A DNA stretch of 64,000 nt from Chitinophagaceae bacterium (GTDB lineage Bacteria; Bacteroidota; Bacteroidia; Chitinophagales; Chitinophagaceae): assembly GCA_022843585.1 (NCBI GenBank), contig JALHNJ010000004.1, positions 1 to 64,000 of the forward strand, read 5' to 3'. The notes under the pieces were generated by a model. It worked only from the letters and a program-made list of their open reading frames with translations, had not been told where the DNA came from and ran no database searches. The position numbers were made by a program, and so were the translations under genes. Below, piece after piece: positions 18,201 to 27,487 of the stretch (the stretch's first letter is position 1; each line of letters opens with the position of its first letter).

Positions 18201-21071
18201 ATGAAACCATCCTTACCATTGCCCAGCAGAGTACTGCTATGCCTTTTAACTACTTTCATACTTTTGCCATTTTTTTCAATGGCTCAACCTGCTAACGATA
18301 ATCACGGCGGCTCTCCTTTGTTTTTGACTGCTCCTGCTCTAACTGTTAATGGTGGCTCCTGTGGTACCACAACAAATGGTACATTAAACAATGCTACTAT
18401 TTCAGCAAGTATACCAGGTTTTGCCTGTGCTACGAATCCATTTTTGTTTGACGTGTGGTACAAATTTACTGCTACCAGTTCCAATCATACTATAAGGCTT
18501 GATAATTATGGAAGTACATATACCAGAAGGCAATTTGTAGTTTACCAGTTTAATACTTTAGGTACATTATCAGCAGTTACCTGTTCCGCTTTATCAACCA
18601 GTGGCACTACAGCACTTACAGTAAATTTTATTGATTATTCCCCTGGTACCACTTATTTAGTAAGGGTAATGTATCCAAACACTGTTAATACAGGTCCTAC
18701 ATCTTCTAACACTACATTTAGGCTTTGTGTAACAACCGGAACCAATAACGCTGTGCAAACAGTTTTAAGTGGTAAAAGTTATACAAATATTACAAGACCA
18801 TCCGGTGGCACCATTCAAACGGGAGATGTATTGGAGTTCAGACAATCTATTAATCCCGGTAACTGGTCAACAGGAACCGGTGCCATATTTAATGTAAGTT
18901 ATCATGACACCATCCCCACAGGACTTTCTTATGTGGCCAATTCAATCAAGTTTCAAACCAATGAAGGTCTTCAATTTGAATCCGGAATTACAGGACTTGT
19001 AAATTTAACTGATGCTTCTGGTGATGATGAAGCAGTTTATGACGCAGGTGTGCTAAGAGTAAATGTTGCCAGCCTACCTAGAGAAGGAGCTTCAACACTT
19101 GCTAACCGTCAACTGGTTTACCAGGGTTCACCAGCTGTTAGCCCAATTACCTATGCATCAGCAGGAGGAGGAAAAATACATTCAAGGGGTAGACCAAGCC
19201 AGTTCGCCCAATTTGTAGTAATTGTTGTAAGTTACCGGGTAACTGTTACTGCTACTACCGGAGCCACTTTTACTACCAGCAATGGGCAGTTCAGATATAA
19301 AACAACTACCAGCAATACCAATGATGTTACTTTCCCGCCAACAAGTATAATTTTTCCCAGATACACCGTGTATGTTTCAGAAGCTGGCACCTCATTATGC
19401 CAAGGTGGTGCAGGTACCAATGTTTACTCGGGAGGAGATTTTGGTTCTGGCACTACAAGACATGACAGTACACAGTTAACAATTGCCCCTCAATATACCT
19501 GGGCACCTTTTTCAGCCAGCAACCCCGGTGATGGCTTTTTCTCTGTAGTGAATAATACTAGCTCTTACCGGCTCTATACAAATAAGTTTGCGCCATTTCC
19601 AAGTTCAGGTACAGGTGCTGATACTGTGAGGGTGTTTGGCGTATGGGATATTATTGGTGACCATACCGGTGCAGCAAATCCAGACTCTGGCAATCTTGCG
19701 GTTCCTGCAGGAACCAATGGCGGATATATGGGTGTAGTAAATGCAGCATTTGGTATTAATACCGCTATTCAAAAAAATATTACCGGACTTTGCACCGATA
19801 CCTATTATGAATTTTCTGCCTGGTTTAAAAATATTTGTGCAGGCTGTAGCACCGATTCCGCCGGAAGGAGAATGCAGGATGGAGCTTCGTTTAAACCATA
19901 TTTAGGAACAAAAACATTAAATGATAGTGCAGGTGTTAGCCCAGACCTCACTTATACTATTGATGGAGTGGATTATTATACCACCGGCCCGGTTATATAT
20001 GACAAGAAATGGATAAAAAAAGGTTTTCTTTTTAAAACCGGCCCTGCTCAAACAAGTGTAACCCTAACTATACGTAACAATGCACCCGGCGGTGGTGGTA
20101 ATGACTGGGCTATTGATGATATTGGTCTCACCACCTGCTTTCCGAGTATGACATACTCACCTTCAGCCGCTCCAAATATTTGTGAAGGCAACGTCCTTAC
20201 AATTACAGATACCGTTCGTTATCTATACAATAACTATGTAAGATATAAATGGCAAAGATGGTCTGTTGCTACTTCTGGTCCCTGGACAGACATTGCAGGA
20301 ACAAGCGGTACGGGAACCCCGGTATGGAATGGAACACAATATGAGTATGTAGCATCTTATACTATACCAACAGGATTTACTACAGCAGCAAATGATGGTG
20401 ATTTATACAGGTTAGTTGTTGCCTCCAACGATACAAATCTCGGAAGCTCAACCTGTAGCTATTCAGACCCCACCACAATCAATATTAATATACTACTTGA
20501 CTGCGGTCCCCCTTTAAAAGCAGATCTGCTTTCTGCAACGGGCAGATTGTATGATAATATTGGAAAAATCTCATGGGTAACTTCTGAAGAAGATGAGCAA
20601 ATTACGTTTAGTATTGAAAGAAGTGATGATGGAATAAATTTCAACAGTATTGCCATAGTGAACGGTTATAATAACCCTTCTGCTGAAATGAATTATTATA
20701 ATTACACCGACCCGGTTCCGGTTAACAACAAGGTTTTCTACCGTGTTATAATGATCAATAGCAATAACAGTAAAAAATATTCATCTATTATTCAGTTGAA
20801 TGCCGGCACCAAAAACAATTTTGAATTCACCAGTGTAGTGAATCCATTTGCAAACAACCTGCAATATGAAATTTACTCTACAGTAAATACTATTGCAAGA
20901 ATTGAATTAGTTGACGGATACGGTAAAATTGTAAAATCAGAAAGCCAACAGCTTTATACAGGCTCCAATTCATTAAGTATTGCCGCAACCAGCGGCCTTG
21001 CAAAAGGTATATATGTGCTGAGAGCTTCGATAAACGGATCAACTATCTACAGAAAAGTATTAAAACAGTAA
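18201..21071 (+). CDS. Large secreted T9SS type A sorting protein with DUF11-like region
   Basis: Signal peptide; SYHDTIPTGLSYVANSIKF; penultimate WVTSEEDEQITFSIERSDDGINF domain and C-terminal sorting domain ending YRKVLKQ. Confidence 0.82.
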   Translation: MKPSLPLPSRVLLCLLTTFILLPFFSMAQPANDNHGGSPLFLTAPALTVNGGSCGTTTNGTLNNATISASIPGFACATNPFLFDVWYKFTATSSNHTIRLDNYGSTYTRRQFVVYQFNTLGTLSAVTCSALSTSGTTALTVNFIDYSPGTTYLVRVMYPNTVNTGPTSSNTTFRLCVTTGTNNAVQTVLSGKSYTNITRPSGGTIQTGDVLEFRQSINPGNWSTGTGAIFNVSYHDTIPTGLSYVANSIKFQTNEGLQFESGITGLVNLTDASGDDEAVYDAGVLRVNVASLPREGASTLANRQLVYQGSPAVSPITYASAGGGKIHSRGRPSQFAQFVVIVVSYRVTVTATTGATFTTSNGQFRYKTTTSNTNDVTFPPTSIIFPRYTVYVSEAGTSLCQGGAGTNVYSGGDFGSGTTRHDSTQLTIAPQYTWAPFSASNPGDGFFSVVNNTSSYRLYTNKFAPFPSSGTGADTVRVFGVWDIIGDHTGAANPDSGNLAVPAGTNGGYMGVVNAAFGINTAIQKNITGLCTDTYYEFSAWFKNICAGCSTDSAGRRMQDGASFKPYLGTKTLNDSAGVSPDLTYTIDGVDYYTTGPVIYDKKWIKKGFLFKTGPAQTSVTLTIRNNAPGGGGNDWAIDDIGLTTCFPSMTYSPSAAPNICEGNVLTITDTVRYLYNNYVRYKWQRWSVATSGPWTDIAGTSGTGTPVWNGTQYEYVASYTIPTGFTTAANDGDLYRLVVASNDTNLGSSTCSYSDPTTININILLDCGPPLKADLLSATGRLYDNIGKISWVTSEEDEQITFSIERSDDGINFNSIAIVNGYNNPSAEMNYYNYTDPVPVNNKVFYRVIMINSNNSKKYSSIIQLNAGTKNNFEFTSVVNPFANNLQYEIYSTVNTIARIELVDGYGKIVKSESQQLYTGSNSLSIAATSGLAKGIYVLRASINGSTIYRKVLKQ

Positions 21072-21084
21072 TACGGTGAAATAA

Positions 21085-21124
21085 TTAAAAGAAAGACCCG
21101 GCAATTGCCGGGTCTTTCTTTTAA
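21085..21124. terminator. 40-nt perfect palindrome, terminator
   Basis: TTAAAAGAAAGACCCGGCAATTGCCGGGTCTTTCTTTTAA. Confidence 0.85.
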
Positions 21125-21185
21125 GAACCATTTATATACCCGCCTTACTATGAATTCTGTATTTTTATAGCCTAAGAAATAATGT

Positions 21186-22268
21186 ATGAGCCAAACAAAA
21201 CCAATTATAGGAATAAGCTGTGGTGATTTAAACGGAATCGGTATAGAAATAATTATTAAAACTTTATCAGACAACCGCATACTCGATCATTGCACCCCGG
21301 TAATTTTTTCTTCCAATAAAGTGATAAATTTTTATAAAAAGTCAACACCAGAGGTAAGCTTCAACTACCAGAACATTAAAGATTTTAGCCGTATAACTCC
21401 AAAACAAATAAACATTTTCAATTGCTGGGAAGAAGATGTTGTTATTACCCCCGGTCAGTTAAATGATGTGGGTGGCAAATATGCTATTCTTTCTTTGCAA
21501 ACCGCTGTTGCGGCATTAAAGCAAAAGCAGATCGATGGTTTAGTAACGGCGCCAATCCATAAAAAGAATATTCAATCTGCAGAATTTAATTTTACGGGGC
21601 ACACACCCTATCTCAAACACATATTTGAGGCAAACGATGTGGTAATGATGTTATGTGCCGGCAATTTTAGAGTAGCATTGGTTACAGAACATATTCCGGT
21701 GGGAGAAGTGGCCAAACATATAACCAAAGAGAAAATTATAAGTAAGCTCAAAATAGTTCATCAAAGCCTGCAACAAGATTTTGGAATTGACAGACCTAAG
21801 ATTGCCGTGTTGGGCTTAAACCCACATGCCGGTGATGAGGGATTGATTGGTTCCGAAGAAGAAACAATTATTAAACCTGCTATCAAAGAAGCAAAGAATA
21901 ATAACATGCTGGTTGTGGGCCCGTTTAGTGCCGATGCTTTTTTTGCCCGTCGTAGCTTTGATAAATTTGATGCAGTACTGGCAATGTATCATGACCAGGG
22001 TTTGATTCCATTTAAGGCATTGGCCTCTGGGGATGGAGTAAATTATACAGCCGGGCTCTCAGCCGTTCGCACATCACCCGACCATGGAGTTGCGTTTGAT
22101 ATTGCCGGAAAAGACAAAGCAGATACTTCTTCTTTTCTGGTTGCACTTTTTGAATGCATTGAGATCATCAACCGGAGAAGCCAGTATGAAGAAAATAGAA
22201 AAAATCCATTGCGAAAATTAACACCACAAATTCTGGCAAATGCAGTTGATGAAGATATAAGCGAATAG
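21186..22268 (+). CDS. pdxA: 4-hydroxythreonine-4-phosphate dehydrogenase PdxA
   Basis: IGISCGDLNGIGIEI, GHTPYL, LNPHAGDEGLIG, AMYHDQGLIPFK, RTSPDHGVAFDIAGK. Confidence 0.94.
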   Translation: MSQTKPIIGISCGDLNGIGIEIIIKTLSDNRILDHCTPVIFSSNKVINFYKKSTPEVSFNYQNIKDFSRITPKQINIFNCWEEDVVITPGQLNDVGGKYAILSLQTAVAALKQKQIDGLVTAPIHKKNIQSAEFNFTGHTPYLKHIFEANDVVMMLCAGNFRVALVTEHIPVGEVAKHITKEKIISKLKIVHQSLQQDFGIDRPKIAVLGLNPHAGDEGLIGSEEETIIKPAIKEAKNNNMLVVGPFSADAFFARRSFDKFDAVLAMYHDQGLIPFKALASGDGVNYTAGLSAVRTSPDHGVAFDIAGKDKADTSSFLVALFECIEIINRRSQYEENRKNPLRKLTPQILANAVDEDISE

Positions 22269-22272
22269 GATT

Positions 22273-23001
22273 TTATTTGAAAACGGAATCAGGAACTCCT
22301 TTATTAATGATATAATCGGAATAGGTAATTTCTACTTTGCCTTTTTTGTTTTTCAGCTTGTCGGGATTTTCCTCTTTCTTGCTACCGTCATCGTAGTCAA
22401 ATGTAATCCCCTTTGGAAGTTTATAATCTTTGGTATTAAAAGAGAAATTTATTTTATCTGCCAGGCCGTATGCTGCATATTTCCCATAGGTCATTTCCAG
22501 TTCATAGGTTCCATTCTCCTTGGTGGTTGTTTTTGCTTTTCTTATCAGCGATAGTTTTTCATCGATATACAGCGTTGAGAGTACTACTTCTGCATTTTCA
22601 TCTTTAGGCAAAAGCTTTATGATACGAAAATTAGTTTTGTCTTCTTTGCCTACATCTATTATATCAAAACCTTCTGTATTAATAAAAATATTATTTAGAT
22701 TGATGTTTACAGAACCTTTGGGAATAAATGAAATACCACTTTCATTATTGATGCGTAAGCGGTTCGGCTTTTTGTAGTAAACTTTTACATTCGCTATGGG
22801 AGCTTTAATAAAAACTACATTGGTTTTCATTTTGCCGTTGGCCTGGTAATCGTTTACTTTATCCAACTTTGCCTTTACTTGCTGAATAAGTTCGTCGGCA
22901 GTTTGTGCTTTTAGCATGGAAGGAAATAAAAGAATTGCTGCCAGAGACAGCGTAAATCCTTTTCGTGTAGTACGAACTATTAAACCAAAATCATTAATCA
23001 T
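22273..23001 (-). CDS. LolA-like outer membrane lipoprotein carrier/sorting protein
   Basis: TADELIQQVKAKLDKVNDYQANGKMKTNVVF...KVYYKKPNRLRI. Confidence 0.75.
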   Translation of the reverse strand: MINDFGLIVRTTRKGFTLSLAAILLFPSMLKAQTADELIQQVKAKLDKVNDYQANGKMKTNVVFIKAPIANVKVYYKKPNRLRINNESGISFIPKGSVNINLNNIFINTEGFDIIDVGKEDKTNFRIIKLLPKDENAEVVLSTLYIDEKLSLIRKAKTTTKENGTYELEMTYGKYAAYGLADKINFSFNTKDYKLPKGITFDYDDGSKKEENPDKLKNKKGKVEITYSDYIINKGVPDSVFK

Positions 23002-23010
23002 AATCGCTAT

Positions 23011-23901
23011 TTATGTTAGAATATCTTTTTTTCTAAATACCCATACTGCAGTACTGAAGAAGACGCCAATATATATAATAAGGATGCCCAAGCTGCGCAA
23101 AACAGCCGGCAGATTTTCGATGCTCCCGTTAATAGTGGTGCCTTCTGCATCAGCCTGTACATAAAAGAATCCTTTCCATGCTACCATGTGAGAAGTAAAT
23201 AGATAAGGCTTTATAGTCTGGTCATAGATCGGAATATTCATTTCCGATAGAATGGTAAACACAATAACAATACTCATGGTTGCAATAATAGGGCCGATAG
23301 AATTCTCAGCAAACACACTTAATAAAAATGCCAATGCAGAAACAGTTGTTAATGCTACTGCTGCATAACCAAATGCTGCAAAATATCGCCACAATACATC
23401 AAAATGTTTCATTTGCTCAATTCCTTCGGAACGAAGCACTACCAAATCATTCGTTCCAAAAATTATCATGCTGCCAAACAACGCTAAAATGGCCATCCAG
23501 ACCAATAAAGCAAATGTATATATAACAGAAGCACCGAATTTTACCAGCATATACTCTGTTCGGCTAATTGGTTTTGTAAGCGACAACCTTAGTGTTCCCA
23601 TATTTGCTTCGCCGGCAATGGAATCACCCGCTATTAATGCCACCAGTAATGGCATCTGTATTAATAAGGTATTAAGAATTACAAAACAGATCATGTACCC
23701 GTTAAGCAATTTTCCTTTGAACTCATCTGAAAATTCGAATGAACCGGAAAGATTATTGAGTAAGAGATCTACATACGACTTGCCGTCATACTTTAAAGCG
23801 ATCTGAATCAAAAAAACAACGGCAGCTATTGCTCCAAAAGCAATATACGTTCTAGGTCGCTTGAATATTTTAAACAGTTCAATTTTTAGTAGCTTCCACA
23901 T
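23011..23901 (-). CDS. ABC transporter permease (ABC-2 type)
   Basis: MWKLLKIELFKIFKRPRTYIAF; EANMGTLRLSLTKPISR motif; 6 TM pattern. Confidence 0.87.
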   Translation of the reverse strand: MWKLLKIELFKIFKRPRTYIAFGAIAAVVFLIQIALKYDGKSYVDLLLNNLSGSFEFSDEFKGKLLNGYMICFVILNTLLIQMPLLVALIAGDSIAGEANMGTLRLSLTKPISRTEYMLVKFGASVIYTFALLVWMAILALFGSMIIFGTNDLVVLRSEGIEQMKHFDVLWRYFAAFGYAAVALTTVSALAFLLSVFAENSIGPIIATMSIVIVFTILSEMNIPIYDQTIKPYLFTSHMVAWKGFFYVQADAEGTTINGSIENLPAVLRSLGILIIYIGVFFSTAVWVFRKKDILT

Positions 23902-24814
23902 GCGAGTTACCCGTTGTTAGTGATAAAAAATAATCCTCTAATGAATGTTTGGAGTGTAGGGAAATAACATTTACATCCATCTTTACTAATTCTTTCATTA
24001 CAACCGGTACTTCGTTACGATGTAGTTTTAATAGTACGCAATCATTTCTTTTTCCCTGTACATATTTTTGTAATGAGGAGGTTTGTAGTTGCTCAAATAC
24101 TGCGGCATCATCAGTTGTTTTTAATTCAACCACTGTTTCGGCCGGATCAAATAAGTCGTTCACACTTCCTTCTACTAATTTCTTTCCCTTATCTATAATT
24201 AGCATTGAATCGGCAATCAATTCCATTTCACTTAGCAGGTGAGATGATATCAACAATGTTTTTCCAGATGCTTTACTTAACCGGATAATGAGATTGCGAA
24301 TATCGGCGATGCCTTGCGGATCAAGTCCATTTGTAGGTTCGTCTAAAATAATAAGTTTAGGATTATGTACTAATGCAGTTGCAATTCCCAGTCGCTGCTT
24401 CATGCCTTGCGAATAGGTTTTTACTAAACTATTTGCTCTATCTGCTAATCCAACTTCATCCAACTGATCCATTAATTTTTTCTCGGTAATCTTTACACCA
24501 CTCATGGTAGCAAAAATGCGGAGGTTTTCAAGAGCCGTAAGATATTTATACAAATCGGGCCGTTCAATTATTGCACCTACCTGGCTAAGTATTTCTTTGC
24601 GGTGTTGCTGCAGGTTCATTCCAAAAATCTCTATGCTCCCTGAACTTGGCTTTATTAATGTAAGCAGCATCCGAATGGTAGTAGATTTACCTGCTCCGTT
24701 CTGACCTAAAAATCCATAGACTTTGCCAGCCGCTACTGAAAAAGAGAGATTGTCCACCGCTCTAATTTCTTTAAATTCTTTAGTCAGATTCTTTACTTCT
24801 ATAATATTACTCAT
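23879..24814 (-). CDS. ABC transporter ATP-binding protein
   Basis: Walker A GQNGAGKST, signature YSQGMKQRLGIA, Walker B LIILDEPTNGLDP. Confidence 0.95.
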   Translation of the reverse strand: MSNIIEVKNLTKEFKEIRAVDNLSFSVAAGKVYGFLGQNGAGKSTTIRMLLTLIKPSSGSIEIFGMNLQQHRKEILSQVGAIIERPDLYKYLTALENLRIFATMSGVKITEKKLMDQLDEVGLADRANSLVKTYSQGMKQRLGIATALVHNPKLIILDEPTNGLDPQGIADIRNLIIRLSKASGKTLLISSHLLSEMELIADSMLIIDKGKKLVEGSVNDLFDPAETVVELKTTDDAAVFEQLQTSSLQKYVQGKRNDCVLLKLHRNEVPVVMKELVKMDVNVISLHSKHSLEDYFLSLTTGNSHVEATKN

Positions 24815-25118
24815 ACCGTAATGATAACGGGCAAATGTATCAAAGGTTTGCCCTGAAAGAGATGCATTTTTGTTTTTCTAAAAATATATTTAGCAAAAGA
24901 CTTGCAATTACAGTCTTCAATTGCTACGTTTGTTTACGATTCGGAAAACCACATATACCCAAGTAAAACTACTATAAACAACCGTACCAGCATAATCTTA
25001 GTTATATCCAGATACGGCTATATTTCTGTAGGTTCTTACAAGATGTATACATAATTACCGAAGTAACATCCAATATTTCTGTGGGCCATTTGAAGACGTT
25101 AATTCAAAACCCAAAGAA

Positions 25119-25532
25119 ATGATTAAGTACTCTCTATTTTTTACTCTTCTAGCATTAAGGCTTTTTTATCAGCCCTCTAATGCACAGGAAATAATTGCCC
25201 CTTTTGCAAGCACAACATACACATCACCTCAAATAACAAAAAACCTACCCACACTTATCAATTTTAATGGCAATATCACTAACAACAGGGTATTGCTGCA
25301 ATGGCAAGTAAATGAAAATGAAGCAGCCGACCAGTTTGAAATAGAGAAAAGTACAGATGGCAAAAATTTCTCTATTGCCGCCCTGGTCTTTGGAACCGAC
25401 AAGCCAGAAACTGATAATTATTGGTTTTATGAAAAGGCAAAGCAAACAAAATTTTACTATCGAGTAAAAATGATTTCTAAAGCAAAAAAAGCCACCTATT
25501 CTTCTGTTATTGTAATTAATCCAAAGAGCTGA
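25119..25532 (+). CDS. Secreted protein made of the T9SS-associated FnIII-like domain only, no C-terminal sorting domain
   Basis: Signal peptide; VLLQWQVNENEAADQFEIEKSTDGKNFSIAALV...FYYRVKMISKAKKATYSSVIVI. Confidence 0.6.
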   Translation: MIKYSLFFTLLALRLFYQPSNAQEIIAPFASTTYTSPQITKNLPTLINFNGNITNNRVLLQWQVNENEAADQFEIEKSTDGKNFSIAALVFGTDKPETDNYWFYEKAKQTKFYYRVKMISKAKKATYSSVIVINPKS

Positions 25533-25546
25533 CAATTAAAAAAAAC

Positions 25547-25690
25547 ATGTCAACGAAAAATATTTTAAAGAAAGAGTATAGCCGTTTGAAAAAAGTGGTT
25601 GAAAAAATACTAACTACCAATAATAAAGAACGGCAACCACAATTATTATTACAGCCTCATCAAAATAAAAAATATTACAAAGACAAATAG
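25547..25690 (+). CDS. Small basic ORF, 47 aa
   Basis: ATG...TAG: MSTKNILKKEYSRLKKVVEKILTTNNKERQPQLLLQPHQNKKYYKDK; upstream of a terminator. Confidence 0.3.
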   Translation: MSTKNILKKEYSRLKKVVEKILTTNNKERQPQLLLQPHQNKKYYKDK

Positions 25691-25731
25691 TATCAACGAT
25701 TTTCATTCGCTTAGAGTTACCAACAGAGAAC

Positions 25732-25757
25732 AAGCCCTTTTCCAAAAGGGCTTTTTT
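25732..25757 (+). terminator. Intrinsic terminator
   Basis: AAGCCCTTTTCCAAAAGGGCTTTTTTT. Confidence 0.85.
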
Positions 25758-25771
25758 TATTTGTTGCAGGA

Positions 25772-26059
25772 TTAACTTTTACCAAGATAAGATTGCAGAT
25801 TGTGTACATAATCTTCAAATGCCTTTATACCAGGCTTTGTAATTCTGCAAATAGTTTGCGGATAGTTATCCTTGAATTGTTTGGTTACATCAATATACCC
25901 TGCATCTTTTAATTTTTGGATCTGTACACTAAGGTTTCCGGCAGTTGAATTTGTTTTCTCCCGTATAAAAATGAACTCTGCCTCCTTCACACTAATAAGA
26001 AGGGACATAACAGCCAGCCGCAACTGGGAATGTAATATGGGGTCCAGATCTTTAAACAT
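25772..26059 (-). CDS. Winged-helix transcriptional regulator (HTH_34-like)
   Basis: LDPILHSQLRLAVMSLLISVKEAEFIFIREKTNSTAGNLSVQIQKLKDAGYIDV. Confidence 0.85.
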   Translation of the reverse strand: MFKDLDPILHSQLRLAVMSLLISVKEAEFIFIREKTNSTAGNLSVQIQKLKDAGYIDVTKQFKDNYPQTICRITKPGIKAFEDYVHNLQSYLGKS

Positions 26060-26735
26060 TTGCTGATAACAATCCCTTTTTGGCTTTACGGTAATCTGCT
26101 TCTAAAATAATTCCTGGAATAAGCCATGCAGCTATGGCTGAAAATGCAGTGAGGAGTAAATCGATTTTTATGGTGGTGAATAAGGCTATGATGCAACAAA
26201 CCCAGCACAATAAACCTCCCCACAACATGGGTCTAAATCTACAGGCAGCACCGGTAATAAAAGTTGGGATGCCATATAACAATAGAAAAAGAGGCATTAC
26301 AAATTCTGAGAATCGAAAATCAATCCCATCTTTTTTTCCTGCTGACATTTGGCGGTATTCATGCATTACAGGACCAAGCTCAGCATGCACAGTGTTTACA
26401 ATAAAAACCATAAGGAAAATGCAAATACCGAAAGCCAGCCAGATATAATCCATATAGACGTCATCGTAGGATTTAACACGGCGGCGTTTTTTTTCTTTTA
26501 TGGAAATAAATATCTGTGGAATGATTGCCAATATTGTAATCAGGTTGATGTCAAATGGAAGCCGGTAATTAAACTGTATTTCTGATAATTTTACTAAAGC
26601 ACAAATTGCAATAATGGTTCCCCACATAATTGCACTAACGCCAGTATCATGATATGAATCCTTGGCCTTATTAATCATGGTGGCAATAAGGTTCAGACTT
26701 TCCTTTTCAGAAAGTTGTTTTTCAGTTTGGCTCAT
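26052..26735 (-). CDS. Hypothetical membrane protein
   Basis: 5-6 predicted TM segments; overlaps the regulator stop/start. Confidence 0.65.
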   Translation of the reverse strand: MSQTEKQLSEKESLNLIATMINKAKDSYHDTGVSAIMWGTIIAICALVKLSEIQFNYRLPFDINLITILAIIPQIFISIKEKKRRRVKSYDDVYMDYIWLAFGICIFLMVFIVNTVHAELGPVMHEYRQMSAGKKDGIDFRFSEFVMPLFLLLYGIPTFITGAACRFRPMLWGGLLCWVCCIIALFTTIKIDLLLTAFSAIAAWLIPGIILEADYRKAKKGLLSANV

Positions 26736-26790
26736 ATCTTGTATTTTAAACCGAAGCCAGCTTGTATATTACAAGCCAGCTTCTATAAAA

Positions 26791-27453
26791 TTATTTTAAT
26801 TGAGAAAGAAAATAGGCGACCTGCGACCTACCCCAATTTGGTGCAATGTTACTTTCTGTTTTATATGTATCGAAAAGGCTCTGTGCTTTTTCAAACATAA
26901 CTTTAGCCTCAGCTTTGCTCCCGCCAAATTGCTCAGGTGTATAAAACTTGTCTTGGCCTTCAAGGATATAAATTCTTGGATTTGCAGCATTTAATTCTTT
27001 TGCTTTTGCTAAAGACTCAGTAGCTTTTGTACCTTCCGTCATATAGCGTACCATTGGATTCCCCATCATTTTAAGACTGTGCACCATTTTTTTAATGCAA
27101 TAAATTTCTGTATTAGGAACAGTAAGAGCCATGGCTTTGTTTAGCAAACTCTCAGCTTTATCTGCATATGGATCAGTTATAGAACTATTATCTCCCATGC
27201 CGCCATCTTGTGGCATCGAGCTATAACCAATCATTACATTACAAAACGACGCATAGTAATAAGGCATCCATTGTGTTTTTTCTGCTTCCGCAATACGTTC
27301 AAAACTATTTGCTAAGTCTTTCCATGTATTGGCAGAATTATTAGAGTCGAGCATGGCAATTTTTGCTTCCATTGCCTTAATGTACTTTTCACTCTGTGCT
27401 AATGTTGCTGTAGTCATAAACGAAACCAGCATTACAAGAAGAATTTTTTTCAT
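26791..27453 (-). CDS. Secreted TPR-like hypothetical protein
   Basis: Signal peptide MKKILLVMLVSFMTTATLAQ; helical repeats; start trimmed to internal Met. Confidence 0.6.
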   Translation of the reverse strand: MKKILLVMLVSFMTTATLAQSEKYIKAMEAKIAMLDSNNSANTWKDLANSFERIAEAEKTQWMPYYYASFCNVMIGYSSMPQDGGMGDNSSITDPYADKAESLLNKAMALTVPNTEIYCIKKMVHSLKMMGNPMVRYMTEGTKATESLAKAKELNAANPRIYILEGQDKFYTPEQFGGSKAEAKVMFEKAQSLFDTYKTESNIAPNWGRSQVAYFLSQLK

Positions 27454-27487
27454 TGCTTTACAAGTTGATTTGATGTTTAAATTTTTT

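Noticed and set aside
26755-26785. AAGCCAGCTTGTATATTACAAGCCAGCTTC as a novel regulatory element
   Set aside because: Imperfect hairpin between convergently spaced operon genes; best treated as a weak terminator.
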